Positions 29,249 to 38,810 of a stretch of DNA of 64,000 nt are shown in pieces (the first letter of the stretch is position 1; the number at the start of each line of letters is the position of its first letter). Under the pieces are notes generated by a model, which did not search any database, was not told the origin of the DNA, and saw only the letters and a list, made by a program, of their open reading frames with translations. Source of the DNA: Shewanella cutis (lineage in GTDB: Bacteria > Pseudomonadota > Gammaproteobacteria > Enterobacterales > Shewanellaceae); NCBI RefSeq assembly GCF_022410515.1, contig NZ_JACSDI010000001.1, forward strand, positions 186,001 to 250,000, read 5' to 3'. The translations under genes were made by a program, and so were the position numbers.

Positions 29249-30373
29249 TTGCCAACATCAACAGCATTAGTCCTCGGTGGCGGTGGCGCACGAGCAGCCT
29301 ATCAAGTGGGAGTGCTTAAAGCACTGGTCCAGCTTTATCCGCGCAACCATGGCATCCCCTTTAAAATCATTTGTGGTACCTCAGCAGGTGCGATTAATGG
29401 CACGTCAATTGCCACCCATGCGTCATGTTTTCATCTGGGAGTCAAAAAGCTCGAGTGGGTATGGCGCCATTTTGAAACCAGAAAAGTTTACCGAGCTTCC
29501 CTTCCTGGCGTGTTAAAGCATCTATCAAAAATGGCCCTAAAAGGTCTACAGGATGATAAGGTCAATACTGATGCAGGCAGCCTGCTTGATAATGAGCCTT
29601 TACGGCATTTATTGAATGAGCTTATTGATTTTAAAAGAATTGATCGCAATATCCGCAACGGAGCATTAACCGCTCTGAGTGTCGATACCTCCTGCTATAA
29701 CAATTCTCGCTCTGTGACCTTTTTTCAAGCATCAAGGGATATTGAAAACTGGACCCGCGCCAGACGTAGTGGCGAACGGCGCATGTTAAATACTGAGCAT
29801 CTATTGGCAAGCTCAGCCATCCCCATGGTATTTCCATCCATTAAGCTTAATCAAGCCTACTATGGCGATGGTTCAGTCCACCAACTTGCGCCACTCTCAA
29901 GCCCTATTCACTTAGGCGCCAGTAAGTTGTTAGTGATTAATTTGGATAGTCCCCATAAGCATTATCCGATGGAGTTAGAGTTTCATCCCAAAACGGCCAC
30001 GATTGCAGGCCATCTGCTGGATACGATTTTCTCCGATACTCTAAACAGTGACTTAGAACGCTTGGAGCGAATAAATAACACGCTTTCCCTTATCCCTGAA
30101 GCAAGTCGAGCGCAATTAGCATTGCATCCGATCAAAACCTTAGTGATAAAACCCAGTGAAGACTTAAGTAAAATCGCCGCCCGATTTTATGATGATATGC
30201 CATGGGCAATTAAGACCTTACTAGGCTTTATTGGTATCGACAGGCAGTCAGACTCGAGTATTGTGTCTTATCTCTTGTTTGAAAAATCCTATACCAGTGC
30301 ATTGATCGATTTAGGCTATCAAGACGGCATGGCGCACCTTGACGAACTTAAAGCATTTTTCAATTTAACCTAA
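29249..30373 (+). CDS. Patatin-like phospholipase
   Basis: This is a lipid acyl hydrolase with a Ser-Asp dyad. The 374-residue protein has the oxyanion glycine run LGGGGARAAYQVGV near residue 8, the nucleophile elbow GTSAG near 43-47, and the DGS/DGG motif in YYGDGSVHQLAPLS near 208. There is no signal peptide, so it is cytosolic or membrane-peripheral. A C-terminal domain of about 120 residues is not recognised. The start is TTG at 29249, chosen because it sits just before the glycine-rich motif with AAGAG upstream. It is monocistronic. Confidence 0.88.
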   Translation: MPTSTALVLGGGGARAAYQVGVLKALVQLYPRNHGIPFKIICGTSAGAINGTSIATHASCFHLGVKKLEWVWRHFETRKVYRASLPGVLKHLSKMALKGLQDDKVNTDAGSLLDNEPLRHLLNELIDFKRIDRNIRNGALTALSVDTSCYNNSRSVTFFQASRDIENWTRARRSGERRMLNTEHLLASSAIPMVFPSIKLNQAYYGDGSVHQLAPLSSPIHLGASKLLVINLDSPHKHYPMELEFHPKTATIAGHLLDTIFSDTLNSDLERLERINNTLSLIPEASRAQLALHPIKTLVIKPSEDLSKIAARFYDDMPWAIKTLLGFIGIDRQSDSSIVSYLLFEKSYTSALIDLGYQDGMAHLDELKAFFNLT

Positions 30374-30639
30374 TGCAATACTTCCTATAAAAGGCTTGAA
30401 AAAATCAAATTGAAGCCAGCGTCTTGCCATGTTATAAATTAGGCGATGACATAATTCCTTAACTAAGATGTGCGAAACTCATTAAAAATTAAGGATTATT
30501 CAGTAGCAGCTAAACTGAAAATCAGTCTAAAGTCTGAATAGCGGAATAGATTTAACATTGATCATTTAAGTTGAATCACCTATCATGCTGTACTAGATTA
30601 GCTAAAAATTAGGTTAATTTTTTCTAAAAGGGAATCACG

Positions 30640-30882
30640 ATGAAAAAAACTTCATTAGCACTTATCGCTGCTATGTCAATGTTAGGTTCAGTTGCTGCTA
30701 ATGCTAATACAACTGGTGTAGCTACTGGTGGTACTGGTGCTGGTGGCGCTACTGGTGCTATCGTTGCTGGTGGTATTGCAGCGGGTGCAGTTGTAACTGG
30801 TGTTTTAGTTGCAGCTAACAGTTCTGATGGTAGCCCAGCAGCAACTGGTACTGGTACTGGCACAACTACTGGCACTAACTAA
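30640..30882 (+). CDS. yjbE: YjbE/GfcA-like small Gly/Ala/Thr-rich exported protein
   Basis: This 80-residue protein has a clear signal peptide (cleavage near VAANANT) and a mature part made almost only of Gly, Ala, Thr and Val, ending GTGTGTTTGTN. Composition, size and its place before yjbFGH match YjbE/GfcA of enteric exopolysaccharide operons. Its role in those operons is unclear. A strong AAAGGGA ribosome site and its own terminator (30906-30933) suggest it is made in greater amount than the downstream proteins, by inference. Confidence 0.75.
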   Translation: MKKTSLALIAAMSMLGSVAANANTTGVATGGTGAGGATGAIVAGGIAAGAVVTGVLVAANSSDGSPAATGTGTGTTTGTN

Positions 30883-30905
30883 TCTGTTAGTGAGTATATC
30901 TAAAT

Positions 30906-30933
30906 AACCGCCTTATGGGCGGTTGTTTTTTTT
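30906..30933 (+). terminator. Terminator between yjbE and yjbF
   Basis: AACCGCC-TTATG-GGCGGTT followed by GTTTTTTTT. It lies inside the presumed yjbEFGH unit and so may act as an attenuator. Confidence 0.88.
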
Positions 30934-31031
30934 AAGCTTTTTACGGGTGAAAGCCTGCTCAATCTAGCTTGAAATCACTTCATCATATATTTACATTGGT
31001 TACCTACTATTGTTGAGAATAAGCAACTCGG

Positions 31032-31742
31032 ATGCGTATATATAAAAGACTTTTTCCCTTTATCGCTGCTTCGGCAGTATGTCTGAGCCTTTCGGGCTGT
31101 AGCCAACGAATTAGTGCACTAAACGATACGGTTAAACTCGCCTTTTGGGGGAATGAAGATGTAGTGCTCACCCCGGAGCAAGTATCGGCTAATCCTTATG
31201 CGAGCATCTATGTAAAAATTGAAGATACCGCTCAAGCATTTGTGGTATTAGCCTTTGCAGAGCCTAAAATCAGCCTATCTTCAGTAAAAAATGCACCTGA
31301 AGCGTTAGAGCTTAAATGGCTATCCGCGGATAAAGGCATGTTAGTAACCGTTAACGGCCGCCTAGTCAAAACTCATAATTTGCTCATGGGTAATTTAAGT
31401 GCAGTTGAAAGTAGTGAGCCAGATCCACTGTTATTGGGATTGCACTTAAGCTCCACACCCAAAACGTGGACTCGAACGCTCGATTGGCAACCCGGTTATC
31501 ATTATGGCTACCAAGCAAAATCAGAGTTTAAACTGATTAGCGACGAAAATATTCTAATCAATGGCACTCCCACACAAGCTTTGCATTTTAGTGAAAACGT
31601 CTCTGTGGATGCACTCAATATCCAATATCAAAATGAGTTTTGGCTAGATCCACAAACTGGCAGTGTTATTAAGAGCCATCAAAAAATTGCGCCCAATCTG
31701 CCGTTTATTGATATCACCTTACTGAAGCCTTTTGCTGCTTAG
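31032..31742 (+). CDS. yjbF: YjbF/GfcB-family lipoprotein
   Basis: This 236-residue lipoprotein (signal LSLSGC, Cys23) belongs to the YjbF/GfcB family linked to group 4 capsule or exopolysaccharide secretion. The mature part has the family's NPYASIYVKIED and FWLDPQTGSVIKSHQKIAP segments. It is the first of three closely packed genes, yjbF-yjbG-yjbH, after the yjbE terminator. The function is inferred from enteric operons; the biochemical role is unknown. Confidence 0.8.
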   Translation: MRIYKRLFPFIAASAVCLSLSGCSQRISALNDTVKLAFWGNEDVVLTPEQVSANPYASIYVKIEDTAQAFVVLAFAEPKISLSSVKNAPEALELKWLSADKGMLVTVNGRLVKTHNLLMGNLSAVESSEPDPLLLGLHLSSTPKTWTRTLDWQPGYHYGYQAKSEFKLISDENILINGTPTQALHFSENVSVDALNIQYQNEFWLDPQTGSVIKSHQKIAPNLPFIDITLLKPFAA

Positions 31743-31752
31743 CGGAGCCATA

Positions 31753-32538
31753 ATGAGATCCTATATTACCCCGTTGGCGCTACTAGTAAGTTCAGTGTTT
31801 TTCCCATCCGTAGAAGCCAATACCCAACTTTCTGTCAGTACCTCAGCGTCTCACACGCCGCAGCTACAAATTACCTATCCGACTGCGATTCGGGTAGGGC
31901 AAGCGGTGCAAGATGGATTAATCCAGCTTCCTCTTTATAACCAAACGATGAAAAATGAGGCGGTTTCAATTTATTGGCTAGGTGCAGCCCTATTAGATAC
32001 AAAAAATACTGCTAGATTAGAAGTCACTCGCAAGCAAGTATTGCAACAATTAGCAGACATGGGAGAGCAGGTCGATAATAGTCAATATATTGCTAAACTG
32101 GCCAAATTTGCCCAGTTTTTACGCAACATCAAACTAGGCCAGCGAGTTAATCAGCCGTTAGATCTCGACTTAGTCCGTATTACCGACGCTTATAATCCGG
32201 TTATCGATGGTGATTTTTTACTGGTGCTACCGCCTCGACCAACTACTGTCACTGTTGTGGGTGCTGTCGCGCAAACGGGTGAACAAACATGGCTATCACG
32301 CACCAGCAGTAAAGATTATATAAACCAAGCGGGTTTACTCGATAATGCCGAAAATAGCTTTGTGTGGATTATTCAACCTGATGGCAATGCGATAAAACAG
32401 CCTATCGCCTATTGGAATCATCAGCCTCAGGATATCGCCCCTGGTGCCATTCTCTTTGTTGAGTTTTCAGATCTATTTAATGATCACGCAAAATTAAACA
32501 ACAACATTATTGAATTACTCAAAAATCGGGCTCTGTAA
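31753..32538 (+). CDS. yjbG: YjbG/GfcC-family capsule biosynthesis protein
   Basis: This 261-residue exported protein has a signal peptide (cleavage near SVEANT) and the GfcC-type ubiquitin-like beta-grasp region, with RPTTVTVVGAVAQTG resembling SLBB/Wza-type domains. GfcC proteins are periplasmic partners in exopolysaccharide export. I start at ATG 31753, supported by GGAG five bases upstream, rather than the earlier ATG at 31732, which overlaps yjbF and spoils the signal peptide. The stop overlaps the yjbH start by one base. Confidence 0.8.
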   Translation: MRSYITPLALLVSSVFFPSVEANTQLSVSTSASHTPQLQITYPTAIRVGQAVQDGLIQLPLYNQTMKNEAVSIYWLGAALLDTKNTARLEVTRKQVLQQLADMGEQVDNSQYIAKLAKFAQFLRNIKLGQRVNQPLDLDLVRITDAYNPVIDGDFLLVLPPRPTTVTVVGAVAQTGEQTWLSRTSSKDYINQAGLLDNAENSFVWIIQPDGNAIKQPIAYWNHQPQDIAPGAILFVEFSDLFNDHAKLNNNIIELLKNRAL

Positions 32539-34916
32539 TGAAAAAGTCGACTCCCACTTTGCATACGTTCGGGCGTTTATCTGCGCTGTCATTAGCACTG
32601 CTGCCTTTATTACATGTTAGTGCCGATGAATTCTCTTATCCTACTCTGCAACCTTCACAGTCTGATTTTGGTGGCGTTGGTCTAATGCAAATGCCTACTG
32701 GCCGCATGGCACCTGAAGGTGAGTTTAACTTTGCCACCACTTATAACGATGACTATCAGCACTTTAGCGCTTCTGTGCAGCTGTTCCCTTGGTTTGAAAC
32801 CACTATTCGCTACACCCAAGTACAGGATTTACTTTATAGCGATGACCCAAGCTTTAGCGGTAACTCTAAATACACAGATAAAGGCATAGATTTTAAGGTT
32901 CGTCTACTCGAAGAAAGTAATTGGCTGCCCGAAACCTCGATTGGGGTTCGGGACTTTGGCGGTACAGGCTTATTTGATGGCGAATTTATCGCAGCAACAA
33001 AACGAGTGGGCCCTCTCGATTTTACTTTGGGCATTGGCTGGGGCTATATCGGCAACAGTGGCAACCTCACTTCCAATAAAAAAGATCTTAATTACAACTG
33101 TGACAGAGATACATCTTTTGGTGGTTCAGGTGGAACCGTAGATTATCAGCGTTGGTTTAAGGGCTGCGCTGCGCTTTTTGGCGGCGTTGAATATCAAACC
33201 CCGTGGGAGCCACTGCGTGTAAAAGTGGAGTACGACGGCAACGACTACCAATCTGATTTTCCCGTCGTACGTGGCGGCATTCCAATGCCACAGGACAGTA
33301 AATTTAACTACGGACTGCTCTATCGGTTTGGCAACTGGGGCGATCTGCATTTAAGTTATGAGCGCGGTAATACTTGGACACTTGGCTTTAGCCTGCAAAC
33401 CAATTTTAATACCCTATCGCAGATTAAAACCGATCCTGCTGCCGCTAAATATAAACCGCTTCCAGCTGCGCCATTAACACTTACGCAAATGGAATCCTCC
33501 ACGCCGGTAAACACACCCAAAGTCGACCAAGCGTCTGTGAGTACTGATACTTCTGCAGCGCATAAATCAGAAGTGCAAAATGCTGAAGTAGCAAATCTAG
33601 AGCCTGTAAACGCATCCAATCATGCTGTAACGAATACCCAAGTAGATTGGAATGTAGTTGCTCAGGACTTACAAACTATCGCGGGTTATGCCAACGCCAA
33701 AATTTATCTTGATAACAACAGCATTACCGTCGTCGGTGAACAAACCAAATTTCGTGATAGAAATGAAGCGCATCAAAGAGCGGCAACCATACTCGCTAAT
33801 AACACTGATGCAACTCGTATCAAAGAGTATCGGCTAATTGAAACCCGTTATAACCAACCGATAACTGAAACTCTTATCGATGCGAAAAAGTTTGCCCAAA
33901 TCGCTAGCTATAGCTACCTCAATGCTAAAGTTACTGACACCAGTGTTGTAAGAGTTCCCAGCTTACCTCAGGGACAACTGGTCAATAGTACTGATAAGGA
34001 TTGGCTGGATAAGCTTAGTTTTGATGTTTCGCCGACCATGGCCCAATCCTTTGGTGGTTCCGAAGGTTTTTATATGTTCAACATTGGGGTGACAGGCAGT
34101 GCAAATTATCGCTTTACCGATAATTTAGATTTTTCAGGTTCCCTTTATCTGAATCTTTACGATAACTACGATAAGTTTTTATACGATGTCCCACCCGATG
34201 GAACAGACTTAAAACGTGTTCGTACACTTATCCGTCAATATGTTCATGAAAATCCAGTAAGGGTGAATAACCTGCAGCTGACTTGGATGGATAATTTAAC
34301 CGATAATATCTCCTACCAAGCCTACGGCGGCTATTTAGAAATGATGTATGGTGGCGTAGGGACAGAATTCCTCTACCGACCACTTAATAGCCAATGGGCT
34401 TTTGGTGTTGATGTTAATTATGTAAAGCAGCGCGACCCAGATAGCATGCTCGGCTTCTTTGAAGATGAACATCAATTTGATCCTATTACAAACCGCCCTT
34501 ATAGAGTACAAACGGGAGCTGTCACAGGTAATGCGACTGTCTATTATCAACCCGACTGGTTCCCCAATACTTTATTAAGGATCAGTGCAGGCCAATATTT
34601 GACTGAAGATAAAGGTGTAACAGTTGATTTCTCCAAACAATTTGATAGCGGTGTGATTGTTGGCGCCTTTGCGACTAAGACCAACCTTTCTGCCGAGGAA
34701 TATGGTGAAGGCAGTTTTACCAAAGGCTTCTACATCTCTATCCCATTTGATTTAATGACCGTTAAATCAACCCATAGCCGGGCGACAATCAGTTGGATGC
34801 CACTCACCCGAGATGGTGGCCAAATGGTCGGCAGAAAGTATTACCTCTTTGATAATACTGATGCTCGCTCACCTTGGTTCACTCGTCCCAGCACTGAAAC
34901 TAAGTCAGTAAAATAA
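32538..34916 (+). CDS. yjbH: YjbH/GfcD-family outer-membrane beta-barrel protein
   Basis: This 792-residue protein is a YjbH-type outer-membrane barrel thought to let exopolysaccharide cross the outer membrane. It has a signal peptide ending near HVSADE, the GGVGLMQMPTGRMAPEGEF opening and alternating beta-strand patterns in both halves, with a periplasmic-type linker rich in Ala, Val and Ser near residues 315-360. Recent views treat YjbH as two fused barrels; the size is compatible. The last residues do not end in Phe. It converges with rfbC on a shared hairpin. Confidence 0.85.
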   Translation: MKKSTPTLHTFGRLSALSLALLPLLHVSADEFSYPTLQPSQSDFGGVGLMQMPTGRMAPEGEFNFATTYNDDYQHFSASVQLFPWFETTIRYTQVQDLLYSDDPSFSGNSKYTDKGIDFKVRLLEESNWLPETSIGVRDFGGTGLFDGEFIAATKRVGPLDFTLGIGWGYIGNSGNLTSNKKDLNYNCDRDTSFGGSGGTVDYQRWFKGCAALFGGVEYQTPWEPLRVKVEYDGNDYQSDFPVVRGGIPMPQDSKFNYGLLYRFGNWGDLHLSYERGNTWTLGFSLQTNFNTLSQIKTDPAAAKYKPLPAAPLTLTQMESSTPVNTPKVDQASVSTDTSAAHKSEVQNAEVANLEPVNASNHAVTNTQVDWNVVAQDLQTIAGYANAKIYLDNNSITVVGEQTKFRDRNEAHQRAATILANNTDATRIKEYRLIETRYNQPITETLIDAKKFAQIASYSYLNAKVTDTSVVRVPSLPQGQLVNSTDKDWLDKLSFDVSPTMAQSFGGSEGFYMFNIGVTGSANYRFTDNLDFSGSLYLNLYDNYDKFLYDVPPDGTDLKRVRTLIRQYVHENPVRVNNLQLTWMDNLTDNISYQAYGGYLEMMYGGVGTEFLYRPLNSQWAFGVDVNYVKQRDPDSMLGFFEDEHQFDPITNRPYRVQTGAVTGNATVYYQPDWFPNTLLRISAGQYLTEDKGVTVDFSKQFDSGVIVGAFATKTNLSAEEYGEGSFTKGFYISIPFDLMTVKSTHSRATISWMPLTRDGGQMVGRKYYLFDNTDARSPWFTRPSTETKSVK

Positions 34917-34925
34917 CCACAACCT

Positions 34926-34949
34926 CCGTTAGCGCTTAGGCGCTAACGG
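34926..34949. terminator. Bidirectional hairpin between yjbH and rfbC
   Basis: CCGTTAGCGC-TTAG-GCGCTAACGG is a perfect ten-base-pair stem. It overlaps the last codons of rfbC. U-runs are weak on both sides, so strength is uncertain. Confidence 0.6.
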
Positions 34950-35475
34950 CGTTTGCATCCCTTGCGGAAAGAATGGGCGTTTCATTTAACAGCGGCCAGT
35001 CAATTGCAAACTCGGCACAATTCCAAGGCAACACATATTCATCATCTGGCGCGTAATAATCAGTGCAGCGATAAAGCACATCAGCGTATTCACTCAACAC
35101 ATAAAACCCATGGGCAAATCCTGGCGGGATCCACATTTGTAAATGGTTATCAGCAGAAAGAATCCTGCCAACCCATTTACCATAGGTCGCAGATTGCGGC
35201 CGAATATCGACGGCAACATCAAAAATACTACCAGCACATACGCGGACCAATTTGCCCTGCGGATGCTGGAGTTGATAATGCAATCCACGCAACACATGCT
35301 GCTGCGAGCGACTGTAGTTATCTTGCACTAACGCTGGAGATTCAAATCCGCGACTCAGCAAGCACTCAGTAAAATAGGCGTGCCGAAAGGTTTCCATAAA
35401 AAAGCCACGCTCATCGCCAAATACCTTAGGTTCAAAGATAAGTACTTCAGGCAGCTCGGTTTCAATGCACTTCAT
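34936..35475 (-). CDS. rfbC: dTDP-4-dehydrorhamnose 3,5-epimerase
   Basis: This enzyme epimerises C3 and C5 of dTDP-4-keto-6-deoxyglucose in dTDP-L-rhamnose synthesis. The 179-residue protein has FEPKVFGDERGFFMETFR, DNYSRSQQHVLRGLHYQ with the catalytic His region, KLVRVCAGSIFDVAVDIR, and PGFAHGFYVLSE. Its start lies inside rfbA (14-bp overlap), so it is the distal gene of an rfbAC unit. No rfbD follows; a hairpin ends the unit. Confidence 0.95.
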   Translation of the reverse strand: MKCIETELPEVLIFEPKVFGDERGFFMETFRHAYFTECLLSRGFESPALVQDNYSRSQQHVLRGLHYQLQHPQGKLVRVCAGSIFDVAVDIRPQSATYGKWVGRILSADNHLQMWIPPGFAHGFYVLSEYADVLYRCTDYYAPDDEYVLPWNCAEFAIDWPLLNETPILSARDANAVSA

Positions 35476-36352
35476 TAAACACCTGTTTATTTAATAAGCC
35501 TAAAAGATACTCACCATAACCACTTTTGACTAAAGGTTGAGCTAAGGCAGCAAGCTGCGCAGCATCTATCCAATCAGAATGAAAAGCAACCTCTTCTGGA
35601 CAGTTCACCTTTAACCCCTGCCGCTTCTCAATTGCAGCAATAAATTGTGTGGCTTCGGCCATCGCATCAGGCGTCCCAGTATCTAACCAAGCAGTCCCCC
35701 GCCCCATGATTTCAACCTGCAGCTCCCCAAGTTGAAGATACTGGTTAATTACATCGACAATTTCTAATTCGCCTCGTGACGAGGGAACAACGTTTTTAGC
35801 CAACATGCTCGCTCTGTGATCAAAGAAATATAAACCTGGAATAGCATAGGAAGACCGGGCTGCGATTGGTTTCTCTTCGATAGAAATGGCTTTGCCATTT
35901 CCATCAAACTCAACGACGCCATAAGCATTAGGATTCGCGACATGATAACCAAATACGGTGGCACCAACGTCTAATTGAGTTGCATTGCGTAGATTGGTGC
36001 TAAGTTGCTGTCCATAAAATAGGTTATCGCCGAGTATTAACGCACAGGAGTGGCCAGCAAGAAAGGGGGCTGCAATGATAAGAGCCTCAGCTAATCCCTT
36101 TGGTGAAGGCTGCACAGCATATTCAAGCCGGATCCCCCAACATCGCCCATCTCCCAGTAATGCTTTAAAAAGTGGCAAATCATTAGGTGTACAAATTATC
36201 AAAATGTCTCTTATGCCCGTCTGCATCAGTGTTACCAACGGGTAATAAATCATTGGCTTATCGTAGATAGGCAATAATTGCTTGCACACAACCTGCGTCA
36301 TCGGATAAAGGCGAGAACCTGTACCACCCGCTAATAGAATGCCTTTTCTCAT
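35462..36352 (-). CDS. rfbA: Glucose-1-phosphate thymidylyltransferase
   Basis: This enzyme makes dTDP-glucose from dTTP and glucose-1-phosphate. The 296-residue protein opens MRKGILLAGGTGSRLYPMT with the nucleotide-binding signature, followed by KPMIYYPL, ALILGDNLFYG and EIVDVINQYL segments. I start it at ATG 36352 to match the family; upstream in-frame sequence adds sixteen residues of no similarity. The ribosome site is weak. It is separated from rfbB by about 4.3 kb containing five other genes. Confidence 0.95.
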   Translation of the reverse strand: MRKGILLAGGTGSRLYPMTQVVCKQLLPIYDKPMIYYPLVTLMQTGIRDILIICTPNDLPLFKALLGDGRCWGIRLEYAVQPSPKGLAEALIIAAPFLAGHSCALILGDNLFYGQQLSTNLRNATQLDVGATVFGYHVANPNAYGVVEFDGNGKAISIEEKPIAARSSYAIPGLYFFDHRASMLAKNVVPSSRGELEIVDVINQYLQLGELQVEIMGRGTAWLDTGTPDAMAEATQFIAAIEKRQGLKVNCPEEVAFHSDWIDAAQLAALAQPLVKSGYGEYLLGLLNKQVFNEVH

Positions 36353-36402
36353 TGATATATCGAGGATTAGTGAATTGAATCGAGGCGCAGATAGTAGCAT
36401 AT

Positions 36403-36497
36403 AAATGCAAACTAAGCGCAGCCAATGGCTTACGAGAAAAAGCAGAACGTCGCTATGTGACTTCTAGGCATATAGGTTCTAGGTTCTAGATTCCGCT
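36403..36497. repeat. CTAG-rich intergenic repeat, copy A (short)
   Basis: The gap between rfbA and the histidine kinase gene contains TTCTAGGCATATAGGTTCTAGGTTCTAG-type runs. It shares the CTAGATTC/TTCTAG vocabulary with larger copies at 38536-38795, 40495-40687, 41815-41965 and 56990-57190. Confidence 0.5.
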
Positions 36498-37859
36498 TTA
36501 TTTCTCCGGAAGTTGTATATCGATTGTTACGCCTTGATTAGGCTGGGAAGTCAGCAGAATGCTGCCATGGAGCTTTTGAGTCACCAGATTATAAATAATC
36601 GACATCCCTAGGCCTGTGCCGCCATCTTTACGTGCAGTGGTAAAAAAAGGTTCAAAGGCTTTAATCTTGACCTCATCTGTCATGCCAACACCATTATCTC
36701 GATATTGCATGCAAATGTTAGAGCCTTGCTTTTCGACTCGGATAATGATTTTTTTATCACCCGTAAAATGTTCAGGAAATCCATGCCGAAAGCTATTGGC
36801 AACCAGATTGGTAAAAATTTGCGCTATCGCACCAGGATAAGACTCGATAAAAATCTGCTCATCGAGGTCAACAGTTAAAGCGATATTCTTTTTACGCATT
36901 AATGGCCTTAATGAACTAAAAATCTGGAAAAGATAAGCCTTTAAATTAAATCGTTCACGTTCAAGTACCGATTGATCCGCCGCAGTGCGCTTAAAGTTAT
37001 GCACTAATTCCGCTGCCCGGGTCAAATTCCGCTCTATCAGTCCTAAACCATCATGCATGGTATTGATAAAGTTTAAAAATTTATCTTCATCGAGCTCATT
37101 TTGCTCAAATGCGCTCTTCAGCAGCGCAACCTCATCTAAGCAATGGGTTACTGACGTCACCGCAATCCCCAAAGGCGTGTTGACCTCATGGGCAACCCCT
37201 GCAACTAAACTGCCTAACGCCGCCATTTTCTCATTCTCAATCAAATGGTGCTGAGTTGAACGCAAATCGGATAATGCCGTTTCTAACTCTTCAGTTCGTC
37301 GCGCGACTTGAGCCTCTAAATCAGTATTAATCGCCTGTAATTGCAGCTGATAATCTAAAATCTCCTTTGCACTCATCGCTCTGCCAAATAAATCCGCTAA
37401 AGCGGAGGCAAAAGCCTTTTCATCACGAGTCCATTCTCTTGGTTCACCTTGATGTTCAGAGCAAATAATGCCCACCATCTTGCCACGATGGCGTATAGGG
37501 CTATCTAACATAGAGGTAATGCCATGGGGCACTAAGTAAGCCTTTACAAATTCATGGGTCGCTCTATCAGTTTGGGCCTGATTAGCCACTATCGCCCTTT
37601 CATTATCTAATAAGCTGAAATAATAGGGGTATTGCTCACGCGTTAAGATAAAAGCTTCCTGTCTTTGCATATTATCAAGCAGGTAAAAGCAACACATACT
37701 TTGATGATCGTCAGCCCATAACCAAATACCGGCACGGCTGATTTTTAAGCCTTGGCACACAGAAGCAACAATCAGTTGTGATGTTTCAATTAAATCGCCA
37801 CCATCAATAATGGATGAACGACTTACATCAAATAAAATCCTATCTAACATGCGTGTCAT
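36498..37859 (-). CDS. Soluble GAF-domain sensor histidine kinase
   Basis: This is a cytosolic histidine kinase with unknown signal. The 453-residue protein has a GAF domain (about residues 15-170, including [20 protein letters not shown]), a coiled-coil linker near 185-220, the phosphoacceptor box [10 protein letters not shown], and a HATPase domain with N-box [17 protein letters not shown] and GGTGLGMSI. No membrane segment or adjacent response regulator is present. I choose ATG 37859 with GGGGA ten bases upstream; an earlier TTG at 37880 has no ribosome site. It is transcribed alone between rfbA and the NlpE gene. It may act on a regulator elsewhere. Confidence 0.85.
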   Translation of the reverse strand: MTRMLDRILFDVSRSSIIDGGDLIETSQLIVASVCQGLKISRAGIWLWADDHQSMCCFYLLDNMQRQEAFILTREQYPYYFSLLDNERAIVANQAQTDRATHEFVKAYLVPHGITSMLDSPIRHRGKMVGIICSEHQGEPREWTRDEKAFASALADLFGRAMSAKEILDYQLQLQAINTDLEAQVARRTEELETALSDLRSTQHHLIENEKMAALGSLVAGVAHEVNTPLGIAVTSVTHCLDEVALLKSAFEQNELDEDKFLNFINTMHDGLGLIERNLTRAAELVHNFKRTAADQSVLERERFNLKAYLFQIFSSLRPLMRKKNIALTVDLDEQIFIESYPGAIAQIFTNLVANSFRHGFPEHFTGDKKIIIRVEKQGSNICMQYRDNGVGMTDEVKIKAFEPFFTTARKDGGTGLGMSIIYNLVTQKLHGSILLTSQPNQGVTIDIQLPEK

Positions 37860-37915
37860 AACGATGCGATTCCCCGCCAAGCTTTAGGATCAGACAATTA
37901 CCTTAGCAACACATT

Positions 37916-37954
37916 CTTAAGTAATAGCCTTAAGTAATAGCCTTAAGTAATAGT
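37916..37954 (+). repeat. Three tandem copies of a 13-bp unit
   Basis: CTTAAGTAATAGC occurs three times in tandem (last base of the third copy is T), in the leader region of the histidine kinase gene. Confidence 0.9.
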
Positions 37955-38088
37955 CTTTAGTATAGATACAATCTGCAAACTGACTAGGGTGATGACTAAA
38001 CAGCTTGCAACAGGATAAATAAGTTTGGTGCCAGCGATGATGGCGGGTATTATTCCTAAGGTTAATAAATCAAAGGTTTGAGAAGAAT

Positions 38089-38535
38089 ATGAAACGTCCA
38101 CTCTTTACTATCGCCATGGTGGCAATCTTGACTACCGCTTGTAACGATCCCCAAAATGCACCAAGCCAAGGCGCCACAGCAAATACAGAAACTCAAACAA
38201 CCATCCCCCTTGGTGATACCAGCCAAAATGCTCTCGATTGGCCTGGCGTGTATGAAGGTGTTTTACCCTGTGCGAGCTGCGAAGGTATTCAAACAACGCT
38301 TACTCTACAAGCAGATAACAGCTTTGAATTAAAAAGTATTTATTTGGGTAAAGATGAAAGTATCTTCAAGGTGGCAGGAAAATTTGACTGGGATAGTAAC
38401 GGCTCAAAGATCATCTTATCCGATGGCAGCAAATACCTAGTTGGAGAAAACCAGCTATTTATGTTAGACACGGATGGCAATAGGATCACCGGCGGACTAG
38501 CTGAAAATTATATCTTGAAAAAGAAAGCAATGTAG
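38089..38535 (+). CDS. NlpE-like outer-membrane lipoprotein (N-terminal domain only)
   Basis: This 148-residue lipoprotein has a signal LTTAC (Cys18) and a single NlpE N-terminal domain (PF04170) with the CASCEGIQTTLTL motif holding the CxxC pair. Enteric NlpE has a second domain that signals surface contact and copper stress to Cpx; that domain is missing here, as is common in marine gammaproteobacteria. A GAGAAG ribosome site precedes the ATG. It is followed by a CTAG-rich intergenic repeat and no clear terminator. Confidence 0.8.
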   Translation: MKRPLFTIAMVAILTTACNDPQNAPSQGATANTETQTTIPLGDTSQNALDWPGVYEGVLPCASCEGIQTTLTLQADNSFELKSIYLGKDESIFKVAGKFDWDSNGSKIILSDGSKYLVGENQLFMLDTDGNRITGGLAENYILKKKAM

Positions 38536-38795
38536 AAAGGGCATCACTGCGTGACAGCGAGACGTTGAGCGATTCGCTCACAGTAAAAACGTTGACAGAA
38601 CGCTCTGCTTACCGATAACGGTAAAGAAAAATGATTCGCTTACCGTCGGTGATAAGCAATTTCGTAAACCGTGAGCCACGCAGTGACGTTCCATTGCTGC
38701 AAGCGGTGTCCGTAGAAGTTAGAGCGCTGCGATTCTCGATCTAGAGCAAGCTTGTCAGCGTCCTATCTTCTCGCGTCGGCGCCACCCAGATTGAA
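38536..38795. repeat. CTAG-rich intergenic repeat, copy B
   Basis: This gene-free stretch contains imperfect palindromes (GAGCGATTCGCTC, CTTACCGATAACGGTAA) and phrases shared with other copies: CAGTGACGTTC, GTCCGTAGAAG and TCTAGAGCAAGCTTG. It separates the NlpE gene from the hutD-like gene. Confidence 0.7.
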
Positions 38796-38810
38796 AAGAG
38801 TAACCAACAC

